Shown piece after piece: positions 34,600 to 42,671 of a stretch of DNA of 55,065 nucleotides. A program made the translations under genes and the position numbers. This DNA comes from Pseudomonadota bacterium (GTDB taxonomy: Bacteria; Chloroflexota; UBA6077; JAJPGT01): contig JAJPGT010000085.1 of the NCBI GenBank assembly GCA_021325655.1, positions 1 through 55,065 on the forward strand. Direction: 5' to 3'. The notes below the pieces were generated by a model. The model had not been told where the DNA came from. It did not search any database and was given only the letters and a program-made list of their open reading frames with translations. Position 1 is the first letter of the stretch. Each line of letters begins with the position of its first letter.

Positions 34600-35049
34600 T
34601 GCCGCGAGCCGAGCCGAGAGCCGAGCACCGCGCCCGGTGCTCGCCCAGCCGGGAAGGGAAGTGTGCTAGACCGTGTGCGGCTGCCACCCGCCTGCTCGGC
34701 GATCGCGCTGATGGTGCACCGCGCCGGCGACGACTGGTGAGCCGAGAGCAGTTCAGAATTTCCCCCCGCCTCAAGGAGTCCACCAGAACGGCTGTACTCT
34801 CGCTGTCGATGCCACCCGGAGCTTTCGGCCCGGACCACCGTACCGGGGGAGGTCGCTGCGGGAACCTTGAGCCGCGCTCGCAACACCACCCGCCGTGACC
34901 GGAACGAGGTCGGCGGCGTTTCTTGAGTTCTTCGAGGGCGGAGGCGGCGTCATCGGCCGACCGCGGCCATGGTCGCGCGTCGCCTCGGCGCGGTCTTGGG
35001 CGTCATAACCCCTCGGGCGGCATGCCCAGCCCGCCGACCTACCGCGCAC
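34600..35049. other. Gap with no recognised gene
   Basis: About 450 bases between the antitoxin promoter and the DUF6220-like gene. Open frames here have shadow-like composition and no ribosome sites. Nothing resembling an RNA, repeat or IS end was recognised. It may be decayed sequence of the mobile zone. Confidence 0.4.
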
Positions 35050-35460
35050 TCAGGTGCTGGATCCCACAGCAGCCGGGGTATCTGGCGAGCGGCTCGCCAC
35101 GGTCGCGCGGCCCGGCGCGCGGGCGATGGCGGCGGCCTGCGCCGCGATCCCCACTGCGACGACGCCGTGGAGCGCGGCCACCCACGGCAGATTGGGTCGC
35201 AGCGACGGCAGCACCACCTGCACGATAGTCAGGCCCGCCAGCAGCGCGGTCCGCCCGACCAGGCGCCGGCTGGGCCGCGCGACCACCGCCAGGACCAGGA
35301 GCAGCAGGACCGCGACGGCCAACACGCTGCCGAGCGTCCGGTGCGGCTGGAATGTCGTCGCGCCGAACAGCGCGGCGCCGGCCAGGTAGAACTGGACGAG
35401 CAGGCCGGCCAGGACGAGCCAGGCCAGCCCCTGGAATACCCGCGTGAAGACTGGTCGCAT
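35050..35460 (-). CDS. DUF6220-like four-helix membrane protein
   Basis: A 136-residue protein with four hydrophobic helices: VFQGLAWLVLAGLLVQFYLA, GSVLAVAVLLLLVLAVVA, ALLAGLTIVQVVLP and AALHGVVAVGIAAQAAAIA. The conserved QFYLAG and the His in PHRTLG and in ALHGVVA are typical of small DUF6220 proteins, as I remember them; they recall heme-binding four-helix proteins. GGAGGT lies about 9 bases before ATG 35460. It is downstream of the sigma factor/VOC cluster on the same strand, 188 bases away. Confidence 0.75.
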   Translation of the reverse strand: MRPVFTRVFQGLAWLVLAGLLVQFYLAGAALFGATTFQPHRTLGSVLAVAVLLLLVLAVVARPSRRLVGRTALLAGLTIVQVVLPSLRPNLPWVAALHGVVAVGIAAQAAAIARAPGRATVASRSPDTPAAVGSST

Positions 35461-35648
35461 CGTGCGCGCACCTCCTTACCTCATTCAAGCCACACCGGCT
35501 CGCCCACCAACCTCTCGACCCCAACCGATCAGCCAACGAGGCCGTCAGCAACAAGACCAGCGTTGCAGAGCAGCCGCGGCCCCTCGCCACTCAACATGGG
35601 GGGCACCCCGTCGGGTTCCGCGGGGGCAGCGGCCACACGGGCGCTCCA

Positions 35649-36038
35649 TCAGCGTCCGGCTGGTTGAAACAGCTCGATCGGGTTGCCGGACGGGTCGTCG
35701 AGCAGAATCTGCTTCCCACCTGGACCGGTGACCACGTCGTTCCGGAAGCGCACGCCCGCCCCTCGCAGCCGGGCGACTTCGGCCTCGATGTCGTCGACCA
35801 GCAGGTGAATGCGGTTCCACCCGCCTGGGCTGGGCTGCCTGCCGTCGGGCATGGGTCGTCCAGCCGAGCTGGAGGGGCCGCTGAGCAGCAGCCGCAGATT
35901 GCCCCGCTTCACGTCGGCGAACGCTGGCCCGGCGTTGGTCAGAACGGTGAACCCGAGGTGGGTCGTGTAGAAGACCACGGCGGCCTCGACGTCGTCGACC
36001 ATGTACCGCACGTGGACCATGTTGGTGTCCTGAATCAT
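35649..36038 (-). CDS. VOC-fold protein (second of a tandem pair)
   Basis: A 129-residue single VOC unit: MVHVRYMVDDVEAAVVFYTT, GNLRLLLSGPSSS, GWNRIHLLVDDIEAEVARLR and ILLDDPSGNPIELFQPA. The final Glu (PIELF) and the His in NRIHLLV are plausible metal ligands, but the first position is Arg (HVRYMV), so a full metal site is unlikely. It is clearly a tandem duplicate of the upstream VOC gene, 28 bases away, sharing GGWNRI and DPSGNPIELF. Such proteins often serve as antibiotic-binding or sensor proteins. Confidence 0.85.
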   Translation of the reverse strand: MIQDTNMVHVRYMVDDVEAAVVFYTTHLGFTVLTNAGPAFADVKRGNLRLLLSGPSSSAGRPMPDGRQPSPGGWNRIHLLVDDIEAEVARLRGAGVRFRNDVVTGPGGKQILLDDPSGNPIELFQPAGR

Positions 36039-36066
36039 CGGTCATGCTCCTTTCGTCTTCGGGGGA

Positions 36067-36579
36067 TCAGCGCGCTCGCTCGTGGTACCCGCGCGCGGGT
36101 TCGAACAACTCGATCGGGTTGCCGGACGGGTCTTCGAGCAGAACCGCTCTGACGGCAACGCCGGAGGGTCGGTCGTCGCGGAAGCGGACGCCCGCGCGGC
36201 GCAGCGACTCGACCGTTGCGTCGAGGTCGGCGACCTGGATCAGGATGCGATTCCATCCCCCGGGCGTCGGCAGCGTGCCATCAGGCAGCGCGTGCCCGCC
36301 TGGATGGGTGCCGGGGACGTTCAGCAGCAGCCGCAGGTCGCCTCGATACAGCATCGCGAACACCGGGCTGGGTCGCAGCTCCGCCTCGAAGCCCAGATGC
36401 CGGCAGTAGAAGTCGACCGCGGTATCCAGGTCGTTGACGAAGTAGCGGATCGTGGGCGTTGCGCGGCGCTCGGGTCGGCCGAGCGGCTGGATGCGCCGCA
36501 GCAGGGCTTCCGCGAACTCCGGTCGAGGCTCCACGGGCACGATCGGCAGGCGCAGTGCGTCGAGCGGATCAGCGGGCAC
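36067..36579 (-). CDS. VOC-fold protein coupled to ECF sigma factor
   Basis: A 170-residue protein with a ~50-residue N-terminal segment (DALRLPIVPVEPRPEFAEAL then LRRIQPL) before the VOC domain (TIRYFVNDLDTAVDFYCRHL, GDLRLLLNVPGTHPGG, GGWNRILIQVADLDATVESL, VLLEDPSGNPIELFEPA). The N-terminal piece (LPIVPVEPxPEFAxxL) recurs in proteins encoded right after ECF sigma factors, as I remember. GTG 36579 lies inside the end of the sigma gene, so translation is coupled. It may modulate the sigma factor or be part of its response; this is inference. Confidence 0.82.
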   Translation of the reverse strand: MPADPLDALRLPIVPVEPRPEFAEALLRRIQPLGRPERRATPTIRYFVNDLDTAVDFYCRHLGFEAELRPSPVFAMLYRGDLRLLLNVPGTHPGGHALPDGTLPTPGGWNRILIQVADLDATVESLRRAGVRFRDDRPSGVAVRAVLLEDPSGNPIELFEPARGYHERAR

Positions 36580-37093
36580 GGTGGTGTCCCTCTTGGTAGT
36601 GGCGGCGCAACGCGGCGCGCGCACGGGCCAGGAGCGTCTCGGTGCCGTGGAGCGTCCGCCCGACATGCTCGGCTACGTCGGCGACGGGCAACCCGTCGAG
36701 GTAGCGTAACGTGAGCACCGCCCGCTGCAGAACCGGCAGGCGCGCCAGGGCGGCGTACGCCGCCTCGGCGTCCAGCAGCTCGGGCCACGGGTCGTCGACG
36801 TCCATGGACGAGGCCTCCGCCGCGGCGAGGCTGCGCTGCTCGCGCTCGAGACGGCGCCAGTGGTCGACCAGTTTGTGGCGTGCCACCCCCACGAGCCAGG
36901 CGGTGCTCACCTCGGTCAACTTGCCCTGACGGCTCGCTTCGACGGCCGCCAGGAAGGTCTCGCTGGTCAGGTCCTCGGCCAGCGCGGCGCTCCCGCAGCG
37001 CGGGAGCAGATAGCCGTACACCTGCGGCAAGGCCTCGCGATAGATAGCCAGCACAGGGTCGCACCCTGCGGGCCGCGGTTGATCGCCTCCCAT
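36569..37093 (-). CDS. ECF-type RNA polymerase sigma factor
   Basis: A 174-residue group 4 sigma factor. Region 2 is YGYLLPRCGSAALAEDLTSE with TFLAAVE and TAWLVGVARHKLVDHWRRLE (the -10 recognising part), and region 4 is LDGLPVADVAEHVGRTLHGT followed by ETLLARARAALRRHY. No anti-sigma gene of usual type is next to it; instead the VOC gene starts within its last codons, and a second VOC follows. It probably controls this small cluster. The start ATG 37093 is followed by a Gly-rich leader; GGTGAG is close before it. Confidence 0.9.
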   Translation of the reverse strand: MGGDQPRPAGCDPVLAIYREALPQVYGYLLPRCGSAALAEDLTSETFLAAVEASRQGKLTEVSTAWLVGVARHKLVDHWRRLEREQRSLAAAEASSMDVDDPWPELLDAEAAYAALARLPVLQRAVLTLRYLDGLPVADVAEHVGRTLHGTETLLARARAALRRHYQEGHHRAR

Positions 37094-37373
37094 CTCACCA
37101 ATACCATCGCTCGACGGCCGCCATTTCCGAACATGCCGCTACGGCTGCTTGAGGATCGAGGGGCGCTCGATGCGGAACGCCGCCGTGGCTACCCTGCCGG
37201 CGCGCGCCTCGACGCGCCCACCTAGGATGCGCGACTCCTGGAGCCGCCATGCGCTCAGCTTCTGCTCCATCGGCCAAAGGTGCGGGTGGCTTCGTGGATC
37301 GGATGCGTGGGTCGAGCGGAGGGGAAACCGAGCCATGGAGCCGCGCGCTGTCGTCCGCCTGGATGCGCGTCGC

Positions 37374-37658
37374 TCAACTAGCTCCTGCTCCAGGGCCATT
37401 GCCTGCAAGGCGTGCTTCTGTTCCTTGGCTGGCAGACCGAGGAGTGACCGCAGGCCCCACCTCGGCCACGATCGGCTGTGGCAACGGATCGCCGAGCGCG
37501 GCCAACGCTTTCGAGACCTCCGGTGCGAGTTCGAGTAACCCGAGGACTTGCGTAGCTCGGGGGCGGCTTATCCCGAGTCGACAAGCCAGCTCGACCCGGA
37601 GCACACTCGCCCGTCTCCAGTATTTCTGCCATTCGCAGGCCAGAGCGATCGGGTTGCG
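37374..37658 (-). pseudogene. ParB/KorB-like HTH fragment
   Basis: A 95-codon stretch of a longer minus-strand frame: RNPIALACEWQKYWRRASVL, RVELACRLGISRPRATQVLG and LLELAPEVSKALAALGDPLP. This is the HTH of ParB-like proteins that accompany recombinases on mobile elements (cf. RxxLARxLGVSRxRVTQxLxLLxLxP). The frame upstream is antisense-type filler, and no start or ribosome site is visible, so it is a fragment without its N-terminus. It supports an old integration event at the left edge of the defence island. Confidence 0.55.
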
Positions 37659-38322
37659 ATCCTGTCTTGAGGAGAGGGACAGCGGCTCGTCAGACCACAG
37701 CCAGCGCGGAGCCATCGAAGTGGTTACGCCAGGCCCGCGGCTCCCCGCGCCGCAGCAGCTCTGGCGCTCGGGCGGGACCTCATCCCGCCCGAGCGCGGGG
37801 GCGCCTCCTCCTTCGGCACCTTCGACCGGCTCGAGCCCCGGACGTTCCACGAGGCGCTCTGGGTGACCGCCAGCGCTGACCTGGTGCCGCACTATGACGA
37901 CGCGTTCCCTGCCGCGGCCACGGAGCCGGTAGCCGCCTCGGCTGAGGCGGAGCAGGAAACCACGGATCGCGCTCCGGCTCGGCGACTCGGGCATCGGGAG
38001 CGAAAGAAGCCGCTTCATGATCGCGATCAGCCTTCGAGTCGTGCGCCACCCGGCCCGCCCGGACGCCGTATCAGGCCCCTACCGGGGAGATCGACGAGAA
38101 CGCGCCCGATCGGCGCTGGAAGGTGCGGCCCGAGAGCGATTCACCGCCACGCTCGCCAGCCTATTGGTCGCCGCCTTGCAGTCTCAGACGGCCTGTAACC
38201 GGGCGCTGGGCATGCCGCGGCGCCTGCAGCGCCATCCGCTCGAACTGCGCCACGGCACGCAGTGGTGGGCCAGACACCTGGCGGCGCGAACCACATCACA
38301 AACTGTCTTCCGTTGAACGATG
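37659..38322. other. Decayed region left of the defence island
   Basis: No convincing gene. A plus-strand frame over about 37740-38050 has protein-like pieces (DLIPPERGGASSFGTFDRLE, HEALWVTASADLVPHYDDAF) ending in Arg/Pro filler, probably a remnant of something unrecognised. Bases 37094-37373, between the sigma factor and the HTH fragment, also hold nothing I recognise. Confidence 0.4.
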
Positions 38323-38351
38323 TTGCTCGTGTGTGACACAGAACATAGAAT
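38323..38351 (+). promoter_or_regulatory. Predicted promoter of the defence island
   Basis: TTGCTC (38323-38328), exactly 17 bases, then TAGAAT (38346-38351). The -10 box has five of six consensus bases. It faces the HTH gene at 38392 and hence the whole right-hand gene chain. A palindrome fills the spacer (see next entry). This is the clearest promoter signal at the left edge of the island. Confidence 0.55.
38330..38340. promoter_or_regulatory. Palindromic operator inside the island promoter
   Basis: TGTGT-G-ACACA, a perfect 5+5 palindrome around a central G, lies between the -35 and -10 boxes, where a bound protein would block RNA polymerase. The first gene downstream encodes a small HTH protein, the obvious candidate to bind it. 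Inferred from position and symmetry. Confidence 0.45.
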
Positions 38352-38391
38352 GGGCGTCGATCTGACCGGGCGGCCTGCCGCGGGAGTGCCC

Positions 38392-38610
38392 ATGGACGCG
38401 ACGCGGCCCTATCTGACGATCCGGGAGACGGCTGCGCTCCTGGCGCTCTCGACGCGCACCAGCCACCGCTCCAGCGCCGAGGGCACGCTGAAGGCGTACC
38501 GCGTCACGGGCGAGCAGGTGATCCGCATCAAGCGGAAGGACGTGGACGCGCTGCTCAGACCGGTGGACGCGGCAGGCCAGGCGCCGGGACCGGGTGGGAA
38601 GCAACCATGA
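38392..38610 (+). CDS. Small HTH DNA-binding protein (excisionase/MerR-like HTH_17)
   Basis: A 72-residue protein beginning MDATRPYLTIRETAALLALS. The shape is that of excisionase-type winged HTH proteins: TIRETAALLALSTRTSHRSS, EGTLKAYRV, VIRIKRKDVDALL. The usual recognition helix xxTxYRWI is altered to RTSHRSS, so binding may be unusual. ATG 38392 has GGGAG five bases upstream; the frame also allows earlier starts at 38320 and 38350, but these precede or lie inside the predicted -10 box. It overlaps the helicase start by four bases (ATGA), so it is the first gene of the island operon and its likely regulator. Confidence 0.65.
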   Translation: MDATRPYLTIRETAALLALSTRTSHRSSAEGTLKAYRVTGEQVIRIKRKDVDALLRPVDAAGQAPGPGGKQP

Positions 38611-41600
38611 AGCCGCTCGATGTCGGGGCGACGGTCGAGGCCGACTTCTGGCCGGAGTGCGTGCGGGTCGTGGCCACCCAGCCAATGGGCTCACGGCTGA
38701 AGGTGGAGGCGGTCGGCGTGCGGAGTGGCCAGTTCTACTCGCGCCTGTTCGCCCTCGATGAGCTGGACCGGATTCGGGTGGCCAGGCCGGTCGCACGCGA
38801 TCTGGCCGGCCGCGCCGAGGCGTTCTTCCTGGGCATCGAGGCCCAGCGCATCCGCCACGCCTGCCAGTTCGACCCGCTCTATGCCGTCAACGTCTCGCAG
38901 ATCGACGCCCTGCCCCACCAGATCGAGGCCGTCTACCACCACATCCTGCGCCACCCGCGCGTCAGGTTCCTCCTGGCCGACGACCCGGGCGCCGGCAAGA
39001 CGATCATGGCCGGGCTGGTCATCAAGGAGCTGAAGGCGCGCGGGCTCGTCCGCCGGACGCTGATCGTCGTCCCCGGCCATCTCCGCGACCAGTGGCTGCG
39101 CGAGCTGCGCGAGAAGTTCGCCGAGGCCTTCACGGCGGTCGATCGCGCGGTCGTCAGCGCGACCTGGGGCCGCAACGTCTGGCAGGAGTACGACCAGGTC
39201 ATCACCTCGATCGACTTCGCCAAACAGGACGAGGTGCTGCCGACGCTCGAGGTCGCCACCTGGGACCTCGCCATCGTCGACGAGGCGCACAAGATGGCCG
39301 CCTATCGCTACGGCGAGAAGCTGTCCAAGACCGAGCGCTACCGCCTCGGCGAGGCCCTCTCCCGCCGCAGCCAGTTCCTGCTCTTCCTGTCGGCCACGCC
39401 GCACCGGGGGGATCCGGAGAACTTCCGGCTGTTCCTCGACCTCCTGGAGCCGGGGTTCTTCGCCTCGCGCGAGCTGCTGCTGCAGTCGGTGGCCGAGCAC
39501 GACAATCCGCTCTTCCTGCGGCGCCTCAAAGAGGACCTGAAGAAGGTGGACGGCACGCCGCTCTTCCCGCCGCGGCACGTCAACACCCGGCCGTTCCGTC
39601 TCAGCGACGACGAGAAGCGCCTCTACAACGCCGTCACCGCCTACGTCGAGCGGTCGTACAACCGCGCCCTGGCGGCCGAGAAGCGCAACGTCGCCTTTGC
39701 CCTGCTCATCCTCCAGCGCCGACTGGCCTCGAGCGTCCGCGCGGCGCGCCTCTCGCTCGAGCGGCGCAAGCAGCGCCTGGAAGAGCTGCTGCGCCTGGGC
39801 GCCTGGTACGCCGAGCGCGGCCAGGTGGACGAAGAGGAGCTGGAGGACGCTCCCGAGGAGGAGCGGCTCAGGCGCGAGGAGGAGCTGCTGGAGCGGCTGA
39901 CCGCGGCCGAGACGCGCGAGGAGCTCCAGCACGAGATCGACCAGCTCGGCGAGCTGATCCGCCTGGCCCGCCAGGCCGAGCGCAACGAGGTCGAGACGAA
40001 GCTGGCTCAGCTCCGGCAGGTGATGGAGGCCGAGCAGATCCGCCAGACCGGCGAGAAACTGCTCATCTTCACCGAGGCGCGGGACACGCTCGACTACCTG
40101 GCCGAGAAGCTGCGCGAGTGGGGCCTGAGCGTCGAGACGCTCCACGGCGGCCTGGGGCTGGACCGCCGGATCGCGGCCGAGCACGCCTTCCGCGACCGCG
40201 CCCAGGTGATGATCTCGACCGAGGCCGGCGGCGAGGGCATCAACCTCCAGTTCTGCGCCCTGATGATCAACTACGACATCCCCTGGAACCCAAACCGCCT
40301 CGAGCAGCGGATGGGGCGTATCCACCGCTACGGCCAGGAGAAGGAGGTCTACGTCTACAACCTGGTCGCCGAGGATACCCGCGAGGGCGGCGTCCTGGCT
40401 GCCCTGTTCCGCAAACTGGAGAACATCCAGGCGGCCCTCGGCAGCGATCGGGTGTTCGACGTGGTGGGCGACGTCCTCCCGGGCGTGAGCCTGAAAGACC
40501 TGATCGTGGACGCCGTCGCCAACCGCCGCACGCTCGACGAGATCGTCGCCACGCTCGAGCGAGTGCCGGACGAGGAGGTCATCCGCCGGGTACGCGAGGC
40601 CTCGCTGGAGGCGCTGGCGACGCGACACCTGGACCTCCAGGGAGTCCTCGGCGAGGAGCGCCGGGCGCGCGAGAGCCGCCTGGTGCCCGAGTACATCGAG
40701 CGCTTCTTCGAGCGGGCGAACACGTTCCTGGAGCTGCGGGCCGAGCGACGGCGCGACGGGCTCTGGCGGCTGGAGCGGGTGCCCTTCGAGCTGCGCCAGG
40801 TGGCGGAGGAGCACGGCTGGGGGCCGCTCTTCGAGCAGTACCTCAAGATCGCCTTCGACAAGCGGACAGCACGACAGCAGGGCGCCGAGTTCGTCGCGCC
40901 GGGCCACCCGCTGCTCGAGGCGATCGTCCAACGGCTGCTCACCCTCTGTGCGCCCGATATGGCCCGCGGCGCCCTCTTCGCCGACCCGGATGGCCGCCGG
41001 GACGGGCTGCTCTGGTTCCTCCAGGTCGAGCTGCGCGATGGGACCGATGCCATCGCCGGGCAGCGCCTGGTCTGCGTCTACCAGCCGGCTGGCGCGCCGA
41101 CCGATCTACGTCTCGTGCCGCCAGCGGTCCTGTGGGACCTGGTGCCCTCACCCCCTGCACCCCCTCTCCCAGAGGTCTGGGAGAGGGGGCCAGAAGGTGA
41201 GGGTCCCGTGCTCGCCTTCGCCGTGGATGCGGCCCTGGAGCCTTATCGCCAGGAGCTGCTGGCGGAGCGCCAGCGCGAGGCGGCGGTCAAGCGCAAGTAC
41301 GGCCTGCGCTCGCTCGAGCAGCTGCTGGGCGAGAGCGGGGCCAAGCTGATGGAGTACGAGACGCGGCGGGCGAAGGGCGAGGACGTCCCCGAGCCGACCA
41401 TCCAGCACGAGGAGCGAGTGAAGGAGGACCTGCTGGCGAAGCGGCGGCGCCTGGAGGAGGCGCTGCGCCTGGAGACCACGCTGGCGCCGGCCGAGCCGCG
41501 CCTCATCGGCGTGGCCCGCGTGGTACCGACCGATGCCGCTGACCCGGCCCTGGCCGAGGCCCCGGACATCGAGGCCATCGGCATGCGCGTGGCGCTGGAG

Positions 41601-41936
41601 TACGAGCGGGCGCAGGGGCGCAGCGCCGAAGATGTCTCGGCGGAGAACCTCGGCTACGACATCCGATCGACGGTGCCCGACGGCGCGGTGCGCTACATCG
41701 AGGTGAAGGCGCGGGCGCGCACCGGGGCCATCGCGCTGACGCCCAACGAGTGGCTGATGGCGCAGCGGCTGGGCCGCGAGTACTGGCTGTACGTTGTCGA
41801 ACATGCGGCCACGGCGGCGGAACTGTATGTGGTGCAGGACCCGGCGGCGAAGCTGCGGCCCACCGAGGTGGTCGAGGTCGTGCGCTACGTGGTCAGGAAC
41901 TGGAAGGAGGCGGCCGATGGGCCAGCGCAAGCGTGA
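38607..41936 (+). CDS. SNF2-type helicase with C-terminal DUF3883 domain
   Basis: An 1109-residue superfamily 2 ATPase. Walker A is LLADDPGAGKTIMAGL (K131), the Walker B box is DEAH (D225-H228) in LAIVDEAHKM, motif III is FLSATPHRGD, and the second RecA lobe shows ISTEAGGEGINLQF (motif V) and NRLEQRMGRIHRYGQ (motif VI). A long coiled-coil insert lies about 370-480. Residues about 990-1090 are a DUF3883 (NO VEIN C-terminal) nuclease-like domain: YEYERAQG-type start (LEYERAQGRSAEDV), NLGYDIRS, RYIEVKARA, PNEWLMAQRLGREYWLYVVE. The D...EVK pattern recalls PD-(D/E)xK enzymes. Such helicases occur in phage-defence loci beside methylases. It contains an in-frame palindromic insertion (residues 847-866). 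Confidence 0.88.
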   Translation: MKPLDVGATVEADFWPECVRVVATQPMGSRLKVEAVGVRSGQFYSRLFALDELDRIRVARPVARDLAGRAEAFFLGIEAQRIRHACQFDPLYAVNVSQIDALPHQIEAVYHHILRHPRVRFLLADDPGAGKTIMAGLVIKELKARGLVRRTLIVVPGHLRDQWLRELREKFAEAFTAVDRAVVSATWGRNVWQEYDQVITSIDFAKQDEVLPTLEVATWDLAIVDEAHKMAAYRYGEKLSKTERYRLGEALSRRSQFLLFLSATPHRGDPENFRLFLDLLEPGFFASRELLLQSVAEHDNPLFLRRLKEDLKKVDGTPLFPPRHVNTRPFRLSDDEKRLYNAVTAYVERSYNRALAAEKRNVAFALLILQRRLASSVRAARLSLERRKQRLEELLRLGAWYAERGQVDEEELEDAPEEERLRREEELLERLTAAETREELQHEIDQLGELIRLARQAERNEVETKLAQLRQVMEAEQIRQTGEKLLIFTEARDTLDYLAEKLREWGLSVETLHGGLGLDRRIAAEHAFRDRAQVMISTEAGGEGINLQFCALMINYDIPWNPNRLEQRMGRIHRYGQEKEVYVYNLVAEDTREGGVLAALFRKLENIQAALGSDRVFDVVGDVLPGVSLKDLIVDAVANRRTLDEIVATLERVPDEEVIRRVREASLEALATRHLDLQGVLGEERRARESRLVPEYIERFFERANTFLELRAERRRDGLWRLERVPFELRQVAEEHGWGPLFEQYLKIAFDKRTARQQGAEFVAPGHPLLEAIVQRLLTLCAPDMARGALFADPDGRRDGLLWFLQVELRDGTDAIAGQRLVCVYQPAGAPTDLRLVPPAVLWDLVPSPPAPPLPEVWERGPEGEGPVLAFAVDAALEPYRQELLAERQREAAVKRKYGLRSLEQLLGESGAKLMEYETRRAKGEDVPEPTIQHEERVKEDLLAKRRRLEEALRLETTLAPAEPRLIGVARVVPTDAADPALAEAPDIEAIGMRVALEYERAQGRSAEDVSAENLGYDIRSTVPDGAVRYIEVKARARTGAIALTPNEWLMAQRLGREYWLYVVEHAATAAELYVVQDPAAKLRPTEVVEVVRYVVRNWKEAADGPAQA
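41145..41203. repeat. Palindromic element copy A, inside the helicase gene
   Basis: A 59-base inverted repeat. Arms CCCTCACC / GGTGAGGG at the ends and CCCCCTCTCCCAGA / TCTGGGAGAGGGGG inside, around a 1-base centre. It adds about 20 codons in frame (peptide [20 protein letters not shown], residues 847-866) to a loop between conserved helicase parts. The same element occurs twice more in the methyltransferase gene. Confidence 0.8.
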
Positions 41937-42261
41937 GCTGCCGCCCGAGGTCGCGGCGGCCCTGGGCGAGCTGAAAGCCGCGCTGGCCGACATCTACGGC
42001 GAGCGGCTGCGCGGGGTGTACCTGTACGGCTCGTACGCGCGGGGCGACTTTGACCCCGAGTCGTCCGATATCGACGTGCTGGTCGTGCTGGCGGGAGAGG
42101 TGAGGCCAGGCGAGGAGAGCGGTCGCTACAGCGAGATCGTAGCCGATATCTGCCTTCGGCATGATGTCGTGATTGCCACGTTCCCTGTCCCTGAATCCTG
42201 GCTGCGAGAGCGGAGGAGCCCGCTCTTCGAGAACGTCCGTCGAGAGGGTGTGCTCCTATGA
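41917..42261 (+). CDS. Minimal nucleotidyltransferase (MNT) antitoxin/AMPylase of an MNT-HEPN pair
   Basis: A 114-residue DNA polymerase beta-type nucleotidyltransferase. The active site is GSYARGDFDPESSDIDVLV (G38-S39 and D51-x-D53). Together with the HEPN protein encoded next (four-base overlap), it forms an MNT-HEPN toxin-antitoxin pair; in studied cases MntA AMPylates and silences the HEPN RNase. The start ATG 41917 lies 20 bases inside the helicase gene, with AAGGAGG six bases before it. The gene belongs to the island operon. Confidence 0.88.
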   Translation: MGQRKRELPPEVAAALGELKAALADIYGERLRGVYLYGSYARGDFDPESSDIDVLVVLAGEVRPGEESGRYSEIVADICLRHDVVIATFPVPESWLRERRSPLFENVRREGVLL

Positions 42262-42671
42262 CATTGGCGGATGAGCTGCGAGCCATGGTGGCCAAAGCGC
42301 GGCGCTACATGGATACAGCGGAACTGGCACGCCAGCACGGTGACTATGATACGGCTGTCTCGCGGCTGTACTACGCGATGTTCTACTGCGCCGAGGCGGT
42401 GCTCCTCGCTCGCGGCCGGACGTTTTCCAGCCATCGAGCGGTCATCGCTGCCTTTGGGCGAGAGTTTGCCAAGACGGGTAGGCTCCCGAAAGAGCTGCAT
42501 CGCTGGTTGCAGGAAGCGTTCGAGAAGAGGGGCATCGGCGACTACGAGTTTGAGACAGGGATCACCGAGGCGACGGCCCGTGATCTGCAGGCGAAGGCGC
42601 AGGAGTTCGTCGAGGCCGTGGAGGCTTACTTGCAACACGAGCACCTGCTTGATCAGGAGGGCGGCTCATGA
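42258..42671 (+). CDS. HEPN-domain protein (UPF0332-like toxin)
   Basis: A 137-residue all-helical protein: [58 protein letters not shown]. This is the HEPN fold; a R-x3-D-Y motif (R91, D95, Y96) takes the place of the RX4-6H RNase motif of well-known HEPN toxins, as in UPF0332 members. It starts at ATG 42258, inside the MNT stop, and ends inside the methyltransferase start (ATGA). RNase activity is inferred from family. Confidence 0.84.
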   Translation: MTLADELRAMVAKARRYMDTAELARQHGDYDTAVSRLYYAMFYCAEAVLLARGRTFSSHRAVIAAFGREFAKTGRLPKELHRWLQEAFEKRGIGDYEFETGITEATARDLQAKAQEFVEAVEAYLQHEHLLDQEGGS

